NCBI GenBank assembly: GCA_001508595.1
Contig: LGHA01000087.1
Span: forward strand, 1-5,256
Origin: Anaerolineaceae bacterium 46_22
GTDB lineage: Bacteria > Chloroflexota > Anaerolineae > Anaerolineales > Anaerolineaceae
Reading direction: 5' to 3'
Length of the DNA stretch: 5,256 nucleotides
In this document: in pieces, positions 1-5,256 of the stretch
How the letters are laid out: each line of letters opens with the position of its first letter
Position numbering within the stretch: position 1 is the stretch's first letter
The notes under the pieces: generated by a model
Databases searched by the model: none
Told to the model about the DNA's origin: nothing
The model's input: only the letters and a program-made list of their open reading frames with translations
Program-made: the position numbers and the translations under genes

Positions 1-63
1 CTTATTTATACTATTGGTGTAGGACAAACAATAGTGAAAGATGTAATTTTAAGATATGAGTAA
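1..63 (+). CDS. Possible 3' end of a convergent gene (20 codons visible)
   Basis: Reading from base 1, one plus-strand frame stays open for 20 codons and stops at TAA (61-63). The peptide tail (YTIGVGQTIVKDVILRYE) has a protein-like mix of hydrophobic and charged residues, whereas a second frame that also stays open gives a less protein-like sequence. The stop lies about 20 bases before an inverted repeat with a T run in the plus direction, as expected for a gene ending convergently with the minus-strand operon. No family can be recognised from so short a tail, and an AT-rich 60-base stretch can be open by chance, so this is tentative. Confidence 0.25.
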   Translation, partial: LIYTIGVGQTIVKDVILRYE

Positions 64-82
64 TATCAATAAATCAATTTGT

Positions 83-116
83 AAAAAATTTCACAATAAT
101 ATTGAATTTCTTTTTT
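83..116. terminator. Candidate bidirectional terminator (imperfect AT-rich inverted repeat)
   Basis: The arms 83-93 and 103-112 can pair for about nine base pairs, with one bulge (T89) and one A-C mismatch (85/110), around a nine-base loop (94-102). A run of six T follows or joins the stem on the plus strand (111-116), and a run of six A (83-88) gives the equivalent T run on the minus strand. It lies 36 bases past the stop of the last operon gene and 20 bases past the tentative plus-strand stop, a natural place for a shared terminator. The stem is short of G-C pairs and therefore weak. A second small hairpin (132-150, CAGGAA/TTCCTG with one bulge) sits directly after the ATPase stop but lacks an adjacent T run. 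Confidence 0.3.
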
Positions 117-151
117 GATAATTTTCAAATTCAGGGAAGAAATATTCCTGC

Positions 152-1741
152 TCAATTAATATGTTCAGGGAGAAACCATCCCGAATCCTTAAAGATTCGT
201 GCAGTTTGCGTTTGAAAAGCAGGAAACTTTGTAAATGCATCCGCGGGGGACCCGTTGAAAATGATTTTCCCCGCGTCTATAATGGCGATCCGATCGGCCA
301 TCCCAGCAGCAAACTCTACATCGTGCGTTACAAGCAAAATACCTTTGCCAAAATCTCGCCATTCCTTGAAGAGAAGGGATAATTGGTTTTTTGCAGCATA
401 ATCTAGTCCTCGAGTGGGTTCGTCTAAAAAAATAATGTCAGGATCATGAATTGTTACAGCAGTCAGGGCGACGCGCTGCCTCTCACCAACGGAAAGGTCC
501 CTCGGATATTGGTGCGATTTTTCTGCGAGCTTGAATTGTTGAAGAAAATCGATTAAATCTTGTTCAGTCTTTTCAAGCCCGTGATTTTTGAGAGTGACTT
601 TTAATTCATCCAAGATGGTTTCTGCAAAGAGTAAATCGTTGGGGTTTTGCGGTAAGTAGCCAATTTGCTTTAAAATCATGGTCATGGGCAAATCTGTAAA
701 ATTTTGACTCCTAAAGTATTTTTCACCCTTAGAATCCATTAATCCTAAAATTGATCTTAACAAACTTGTCTTTCCAGCGCCGTTTTTTCCTAAAAGGACG
801 AGAATTTCTGATTTATTCAGGCTAATGGATACATCTTCAAGGATTGGTTTCTGATCAATTTGTGCGGACAAGTGCTTGATTTCTAGTATTGATCCAGATT
901 TTGTTTTTTGTAGTTCCGACTGAACCAGTTTGAAATCAGGTTTTTTGTTCTTAATTACATCATCTGGAAAATCCTCAACAGTTAACGGCAGCGGATTCAG
1001 TCCTAATTTTTTCCCGATCGCCACAACTGGCGGCACATTTTGTAAATGTGGGATTATTTGTTCCGGGCCGCCAATGAACAGTTTGTGCTCATCATTTATT
1101 TCTATGACCTTGTCTGTGTAGGGCAGCAACCTTTCAAGCCTGTGTTCTGAGATCAGGATGGTCAGGTCAGAATTGTTTTTTAAGGAAACGCATAATCTTA
1201 ATATTTGATCCGCAGAAATAGGGTCAAGCTGTGATGTGGGTTCATCCAAAAGCAGTACCTTCGGATTTGTCACAAGCACACTGGCAATCGCCACCTTTTG
1301 TTTTTCCCCGCCAGAAATTTCATGGATTGATCGGTGACGAATTGAGGATAATTCCAGGCGTTCAATAACGTCATCAACACGAGCATGCATTTCATTTCTT
1401 GCCAATCCCATGTTTTCCAGAGCGAAAGCAATTTCATCTTCAACGATATCAAAGACAAACTGCGCTTCGGGTTCTTGAAACACAAATCCGACATTTGCAG
1501 CAAGCATTTCAGGGCCATCCGTGATTGGGTCTGACCCAAAAACATCAATCTTTCCCGATATCGTGCCCCCTGAAAAATGCGGAACAAGGCCGTTGATACA
1601 GCGTAAGAAAGTTGATTTGCCGCTCCCGGATGGGCCGATAATCAGGGTCAGGGTGCCTGGTTCAATTTGACAATCAACATTTTCAAGAACATGTTGAGAG
1701 GCAGAGGGATATTTAAAGGATAGTCCTTTAATGTTAATCAT
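152..1741 (-). CDS. ecfA: ECF transporter ATPase, two ABC domains fused in one chain
   Basis: This 529-residue cytoplasmic protein should supply both nucleotide-binding domains of an ECF importer, doing the work of an EcfA/EcfA' pair. Domain 1: Walker A GPSGSGKST (36-44), Q-loop Gln89, signature ISGGEKQ (142-148), Walker B VLLLDEP (162-168), D-loop SQLDP (170-174), switch His200. A linker (about 225-283) contains the NVPPVVAIGKKLGLNPLPLT stretch (235-254) often seen in such fusions. Domain 2: Walker A GKNGAGKTS (318-326), Q-loop Gln365, signature LSVGERQ (416-422), Walker B IIFLDEP (436-442), switch His473. Both sites keep the catalytic Glu (167, 441). The second signature has Val in place of the first Gly of LSGGE. 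The ATG at 1741 is chosen over an in-frame ATG at 1777 because the protein then begins with the usual MINIKGLSFKYP strand. It overlaps the ecfT stop by 8 bases and has no strong Shine-Dalgarno, suggesting coupled translation. The name denotes family; the fused form is like YkoD/CbrU-type ATPases. Confidence 0.93.
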   Translation of the reverse strand: MINIKGLSFKYPSASQHVLENVDCQIEPGTLTLIIGPSGSGKSTFLRCINGLVPHFSGGTISGKIDVFGSDPITDGPEMLAANVGFVFQEPEAQFVFDIVEDEIAFALENMGLARNEMHARVDDVIERLELSSIRHRSIHEISGGEKQKVAIASVLVTNPKVLLLDEPTSQLDPISADQILRLCVSLKNNSDLTILISEHRLERLLPYTDKVIEINDEHKLFIGGPEQIIPHLQNVPPVVAIGKKLGLNPLPLTVEDFPDDVIKNKKPDFKLVQSELQKTKSGSILEIKHLSAQIDQKPILEDVSISLNKSEILVLLGKNGAGKTSLLRSILGLMDSKGEKYFRSQNFTDLPMTMILKQIGYLPQNPNDLLFAETILDELKVTLKNHGLEKTEQDLIDFLQQFKLAEKSHQYPRDLSVGERQRVALTAVTIHDPDIIFLDEPTRGLDYAAKNQLSLLFKEWRDFGKGILLVTHDVEFAAGMADRIAIIDAGKIIFNGSPADAFTKFPAFQTQTARIFKDSGWFLPEHIN

Positions 1742-2750
1742 GGATGGACACCAGTATGGGCAGAATTGGGATGGCACTCAGCAGGATGCCTCCAATATTG
1801 AGCGATGGTCTAGATAATTGTGGGTAGGGCGTATAGGAAAAATTATTTTCATAGAATGCAGCAATAATGACTTGTGTAATAAGGATTATTAGAAAAATGG
1901 CGCTGAAAATGATATCTTTCTTCTGCCATGAAACCTGGTGATAATGTGTGACTCTGAATTCGCGGCCTTTTTTTAAAAGGGTTAGGATGATGATGCTTCC
2001 ACCAACACCATATAGAAAAATGCTGATGGCTTGTGGATAAGCATATAAATTCAATATCCATCCAGAAAAAATTGAAAAAGTGCCAATAACCAGGCTGATC
2101 ACCGCTAAATTTGCATGGTTTCTGATGGAAACAGCGTGAAAGCCTCTCGATGTCATCGATTCTGAAAGAATTATGGCGTCTTCAAGGCTGGTTACAATCA
2201 AAGGTAATAGGATAGGCAGCCAATCAGATATCTTTTTCATAGGGTTCCCACGAATCAATTGTGCTTCCTTGATTTCCCTGGCTCTTTGTTGAATAGAAGG
2301 GAAAAACGTCAATGCCAATGTCGCAGTCATCCCAATTGGGTGGAAGGCACGTGGTATCAATCGACTCATCTGTTTCACACTCAATGCTAAGTTTAGAATG
2401 TTGAAACTGAGATATAGCGAACCAATGATCAGGCCGTTAATGGCACCATAGATGAGTGATTCAAGAGTAATATCCCCACCAATCAAAAGCCAATTTGATG
2501 GGAAGTAGAATAATTTGGTTTGACCTATGTGCGTAAATAAACCGTTTACGAGTGATGAGATCAAAACCATTGAGAAAAGAAAGCGAAGGTTAAGACCAAT
2601 CCAGGCTTTTCTATGCTGTGCCTTTGCTTTTCGATTGCCAAGGATAAAAAGGGAAATTAAAACCAGCAAAAGGTAAATTGGATTTCTTGTAGCCAGAACA
2701 AAGATGACTGTATTAATCAGCCACAAAACCCAAATATAAGCGTTTTTCAT
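1734..2750 (-). CDS. ecfT: ECF transporter transmembrane coupling protein EcfT
   Basis: EcfT is the integral membrane protein that links the ATPases to the S component and transmits ATP-driven motion. The 338-residue product has several hydrophobic segments (about 5-38, 53-70, 96-122, 138-150, 176-194, 212-234, 240-259) and the N-terminal Asn-Pro (23-24) typical of the family. Two cytoplasmic coupling-helix motifs are visible: AQLIRG (163-168) and MTSRGF (199-204). The second has Ser where Ala-Arg-Gly is usual. EcfT proteins are commonly about 265 residues. This one carries an extra C-terminal part (about 276-338) with two more hydrophobic stretches (about 280-299 and 319-335) separated by an aromatic/Pro-rich loop. 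The start is the ATG at 2750, overlapping the stop of the S gene as ATGA and preceded by GAAGGA. An in-frame extension up to 2978 lies wholly inside the S gene and does not read like EcfT, so it is excluded. Identification as EcfT is firm. Confidence 0.92.
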   Translation of the reverse strand: MKNAYIWVLWLINTVIFVLATRNPIYLLLVLISLFILGNRKAKAQHRKAWIGLNLRFLFSMVLISSLVNGLFTHIGQTKLFYFPSNWLLIGGDITLESLIYGAINGLIIGSLYLSFNILNLALSVKQMSRLIPRAFHPIGMTATLALTFFPSIQQRAREIKEAQLIRGNPMKKISDWLPILLPLIVTSLEDAIILSESMTSRGFHAVSIRNHANLAVISLVIGTFSIFSGWILNLYAYPQAISIFLYGVGGSIIILTLLKKGREFRVTHYHQVSWQKKDIIFSAIFLIILITQVIIAAFYENNFSYTPYPQLSRPSLNIGGILLSAIPILPILVSIHD

Positions 2751-3553
2751 GATGGTTTTGATCCTTCGAAGTGAAATGAAAACCGCTGGTAAAAGCGTTG
2801 AAATACCTTTAGGAAAGGACGTGCCATTGTCAGCATGATAAGAATATTGCCAACAGAACGGGTGATATCCCATATAACAGATGTCGCCAAATAATATGCA
2901 CCATATTTGCCCAGGTTTTCCAGCAGGCTGGCCCCTTGGCTCCAAGATGATCCTGCACCACCCCCAAGAAAAGGCCAAAACCAGAGGTTCATAATTAACC
3001 CATAAAGCATTCCCCAGATTGCGCTGAAAAGGGTTAATAATAAAATCTCACCAAATCTACCTTTCAAGTTTAACTTCTCAGTCGTAAAGGACAAAATTGA
3101 AGCAGTTTGACCCACCCAGCCTGCTGTGATCATTTGGCCTGGCAGCCAGGGCCCGATACCGCCGGTAATCAAACCTGATACGAACATGGTCATAGCACCC
3201 ATCAGGAAACCGATTCGACTGCCAAAGAAGTAACCCACCAGTATGATCAGGAAAAACGTTGGGCTGAAACCTGCAGGACCAGGTATTGCATTCTCAAGAA
3301 AACGCAAGCCAGCATTAATAGATATTAAGACACCTAAAAAGGCAATCATTTTATTGTCCAGAACGGAAGATTGCGTTTCAATAAAAACAATTGCCAGGCA
3401 CAAAATGATGATCAGACTGACCACAATTGGAAAAGCTGAAGATTGTATTTCAGTATTCCGAGCCTGGGGAAGAATAAAGGGTGCCAGAAGGCTCAAAAGA
3501 CCGATAAGAAAAACAAAGATGTTTGTCAAAATCCCTGTAAGCGTGTTTTTCAT
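2747..3553 (-). CDS. ECF transporter S component (substrate-binding membrane protein), CbrT-like by context
   Basis: The 268-residue product is a multi-pass membrane protein that should bind the transported vitamin and dock on EcfT. Hydrophobic segments lie at about 10-28, 42-58, 68-82, 98-130, 138-155, 168-190 and 218-242. The most diagnostic part is residues 95-148: a GFSPTFF start, YFFGSRIGFLMGAMTMFVSG, then GGIGPWLPGQMITAGWVG. This matches the pattern of the general ECF S-component family (Pfam ECF_trnsprt type), in which a GP-W-P-QM motif precedes a helix. A Gly/Ser-rich stretch (197-208) follows WFWPF (191-195) and probably forms an external loop. The gene starts at ATG 3553, overlapping the stop of the anchored protein by 4 bases (ATGA), with no clear Shine-Dalgarno, so translation is probably coupled. 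S components cannot be assigned a ligand reliably from such motifs. Cobalamin is inferred from the transcobalamin-like neighbour; queuosine precursor or another vitamin remains possible. Confidence 0.85.
   Translation of the reverse strand: MKNTLTGILTNIFVFLIGLLSLLAPFILPQARNTEIQSSAFPIVVSLIIILCLAIVFIETQSSVLDNKMIAFLGVLISINAGLRFLENAIPGPAGFSPTFFLIILVGYFFGSRIGFLMGAMTMFVSGLITGGIGPWLPGQMITAGWVGQTASILSFTTEKLNLKGRFGEILLLTLFSAIWGMLYGLIMNLWFWPFLGGGAGSSWSQGASLLENLGKYGAYYLATSVIWDITRSVGNILIMLTMARPFLKVFQRFYQRFSFHFEGSKPS
2762..2767 (-). promoter_or_regulatory. Ribosome binding site supporting the ecfT start at 2750
   Basis: On the minus strand GAAGGA lies 11 bases before the ATG at 2750, inside the 3' end of the S-component gene. 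The spacing is slightly long but usable. With the ATGA stop/start overlap, it favours 2750 over the upstream in-frame ATG at 2978. Confidence 0.5.
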
Positions 3554-5256
3554 GCCGGCTTTCGGATGTATTTGAAATAAATGAAAACTGCCAGGAGAAT
3601 TCCGAAGGCTGCAATGATTACGAGAGGGAGGGGATTAAATTGCTCTGCTTCTTCATCCTCAAACCTTGTCTCATTTTGTGTTTGTTCTCCTGTCGTTTCT
3701 AGCGTTTCTATCACAAGGCTCTCAGTTGGAGAGGGTTCAGTAATTTGTGGTGGTTGTGGTGTGTCTTGCTGAATAAAATTACCTTCTTGAGATTTAAAGA
3801 GATCTCCGTAGTTAAGATAGGTTTGGGCTTGATAATTTTTTAATACATCTGTTCCGCAAATTTCGCTTATGTTTGTTTCGTAAGCAGGTGGTTTGGATGG
3901 AAATTCTTCCCAGCTTGTCAGGTACCATGCCTGGATGCTGCCTGGAAAAACGTTTGATTGTGCCGCGCCGGTTTCGTAAAACTGCCATTCTCTTCCATCC
4001 CAATACCAGTAAGACCAGTACAGGGTGCCATTTTTGGGATTTTTGAATCCTTCAATAGCGTTAATAAATCCACCTTCCGAATCCACGGTTAGACCAGAGG
4101 AATCTAACAGAGTCATGCCTGATACAGAATCCTCATCAAGTGCGATACATCTTTTGATGATATCTCCCTGTTCATTGGGGTCGACAATCAAACCGGCATA
4201 GGGCGTTGATTCGGGAGGACTTAAAAGGTAATTCCCTTTAAATAAAGCCAGCAACGATGCTGTTGTCGCCATCAGATTATCGTCCGGGTAGTCCCATGAA
4301 TAAACAAAAGCACCGTTTGATTTTTGATAGGAAAGTAAATCCGGCAATGGGTTCAGATTTTTCTCGGTTTTCCATTCGGAACTTGATTCACCCAGGGCAT
4401 TAAGTGCCATCAAAACAAAGGCTGTGGTGCTTGAATCGCCCCAACTGCCATCTTCAGACTGCATTTGAGCAATAAAACTTAACCCGTTTTGGATAGCGGG
4501 ATTATTGGGTTGAATATCGGCCGCCAATAATGCCTGAATGGCTAATGCTGTGTTATCCGGCCAGATGCCAGTGCCTGTGGCATATTCCCAACCCCCATTC
4601 TCAGCTTGAAGTGAAATAAGTGTATTTACTGCCCCTTCTGGAATTTCTTCGCCAACAGCAGAAAGCCCAAGGATAGCCAGCGCCTGGTGCCAGGTGTTGT
4701 CGGCATCACCAAAGGCATTTATGTTTGGATCATAAGTTTCCAAAAGCGTTTCTACAATGTTGTTGCCAGCAAAATTCTTTGGATTTTCACCGCTTGCGAC
4801 CAACCCAAGGATGAGCTTTCCAAGAGCATCCGGACCATTTTCGAGATATGAATCCAGGTTTTCGGCAATGAAATCTGAAGGACTTTTCTCGTTATTGATT
4901 ATGGAATCCGGATCCCATCCAGCGGCTTGCAAAGCCAAAATGACATCAATGGTTTGCCCAATAGAACCCCAACCGCCATCAAGACCCTGGTTTTCGATGA
5001 TGTAATCAAAAGCATTGCTTGCTCGTTTGACATAGCCTAAAGCATAAAGCGGTTGACCTGACAGACCGAGCAAGGCTTCTGCTGTTGAATATGCGTTTCC
5101 GTATTCACCGCCTATCATGCCATCTTCTTTTTGCAGCGCAAGGAGTGCTTGTAAGGGATCAGCATCATATTTTCGCCAGGTTTCATCCAGAGGATTTTCA
5201 CCAATCGCACTTATTGCCTGAAGGATCATTCCTGTCGTGTTGGCGTTGGTGGTCGA
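3550..5256 (-). CDS. Surface-anchored helical-repeat protein with transcobalamin-like C-terminal domain (5' partial)
   Basis: 568 codons are visible, numbered here from the right edge of the window. The reading frame runs off that edge: the nine codons before the ATG at 5229 (STTNANTTG) continue the helical repeat, so that Met is internal and the signal peptide and first repeats are missing. Residues about 1-345 are repeats of the prenyltransferase/squalene-oxidase type, with turns such as GLDGGWGS (91-98), NGGWEY (220-225), EDGSWGDS (268-275) and helices like DNTALAIQALLA (234-245). Residues about 369-467 resemble a DUF4430/transcobalamin C-terminal beta domain: GMTLLDSSGL (380-389), a FINAIEG turn, then YWSYWYWDG (413-421). 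The only two cysteines (370, 467) bracket this domain. An acidic Pro/Thr-rich linker (about 499-539) leads to one membrane helix (about 542-562) with a basic tail, KYIRKPA. No DXDD terpene-cyclase motif is seen. The fold order matches intrinsic factor and transcobalamin, so a membrane-tethered extracytoplasmic corrinoid-binding protein is the best guess. It is first in the visible operon and its stop overlaps the S-component start. Confidence 0.8.
   Translation of the reverse strand, partial: STTNANTTGMILQAISAIGENPLDETWRKYDADPLQALLALQKEDGMIGGEYGNAYSTAEALLGLSGQPLYALGYVKRASNAFDYIIENQGLDGGWGSIGQTIDVILALQAAGWDPDSIINNEKSPSDFIAENLDSYLENGPDALGKLILGLVASGENPKNFAGNNIVETLLETYDPNINAFGDADNTWHQALAILGLSAVGEEIPEGAVNTLISLQAENGGWEYATGTGIWPDNTALAIQALLAADIQPNNPAIQNGLSFIAQMQSEDGSWGDSSTTAFVLMALNALGESSSEWKTEKNLNPLPDLLSYQKSNGAFVYSWDYPDDNLMATTASLLALFKGNYLLSPPESTPYAGLIVDPNEQGDIIKRCIALDEDSVSGMTLLDSSGLTVDSEGGFINAIEGFKNPKNGTLYWSYWYWDGREWQFYETGAAQSNVFPGSIQAWYLTSWEEFPSKPPAYETNISEICGTDVLKNYQAQTYLNYGDLFKSQEGNFIQQDTPQPPQITEPSPTESLVIETLETTGEQTQNETRFEDEEAEQFNPLPLVIIAAFGILLAVFIYFKYIRKPA

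Noticed and set aside
132..150. Hairpin directly after the ATPase stop, as the operon terminator
   Set aside because: The stem is six pairs with a bulge and there is no adjacent T run; the inverted repeat at 83-116 is a slightly better candidate.
1742..1777. A 12-residue N-terminal extension of the ATPase from an ATG at 1777
   Set aside because: The extension (MPSQFCPYWCPS) is not like the start of an ABC domain; the ATG at 1741 gives the standard first strand.
2751..2978. A 76-residue N-terminal extension of ecfT beginning at an ATG at 2978
   Set aside because: It lies entirely inside the S-component gene in another frame, is not EcfT-like, and the start at 2750 has a ribosome binding site and an ATGA overlap.
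3243..3575. A plus-strand open frame of 110 codons opposite the S-component gene
   Set aside because: It is the antisense of a well-supported membrane protein gene, shows no family features and is rich in Lys/Arg/Ile in the way shadows of hydrophobic genes are.
4683..4694. Inverted repeat CCTGG-TG-CCAGG
   Set aside because: It lies within the repeat-protein coding region, is only five base pairs with a two-base spacer, and has no T run or regulatory context.
4240..5256. A terpene (squalene-hopene) cyclase or prenyltransferase enzyme
   Set aside because: Only the helical-repeat pattern is shared; no DXDD motif is visible, and the protein ends in a DUF4430-like domain and a membrane anchor beside a transporter.
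1..5256. Cobalamin riboswitch, CRISPR array, insertion sequence, tRNA or rRNA
   Set aside because: None was found. There is no intergenic space except bases 64-151, which lie at the 3' end of the operon, so a leader riboswitch could only be outside the window.

Overview
The window holds four same-strand genes, all read right to left on the minus strand. They form a tightly packed operon for a vitamin-type energy-coupling factor (ECF) ABC transporter and a large surface-anchored protein. In transcription order these are: (1) a secreted/anchored alpha-helical-repeat protein with a transcobalamin-like C-terminal domain, whose 5' end is cut off by the right edge of the window; (2) a substrate-binding S component; (3) the transmembrane coupling protein EcfT; (4) a single polypeptide carrying both ECF ATPase domains. 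The three junctions overlap by 4, 4 and 8 bases, so the genes are almost certainly one transcript with coupled translation. The promoter, and any riboswitch, must lie beyond the right edge.

The left 151 bases are AT-rich and hold no complete gene. A short frame open from the left edge to a TAA at 61-63 on the plus strand may be the tail of a convergent gene. An imperfect inverted repeat flanked by A and T runs (about 83-116) sits between that stop and the operon end and could be a shared terminator.

Biologically, the first gene resembles the animal vitamin B12 carriers (intrinsic factor, transcobalamin) in architecture: an alpha-helical barrel-type repeat domain followed by a small beta domain of the DUF4430/transcobalamin C-terminal type. 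It then has an acidic Pro/Thr-rich linker and a single C-terminal membrane anchor. Next to a complete dedicated ECF transporter, the most economical reading is a corrinoid capture-and-uptake system: the anchored protein binds the ligand outside the membrane, the S component receives it, and EcfT plus the fused ATPase drive import. The ligand is an inference; the sequence does not prove it.

The organism looks like a bacterium without a classical outer-membrane TonB B12 system. The combination of fused ECF ATPase, long EcfT and repeat/DUF4430 anchored protein is what I would expect in Chloroflexota (Anaerolineae-like) or a related lineage, but this is an impression from protein style only. No mobile element, CRISPR array, tRNA or rRNA was seen.
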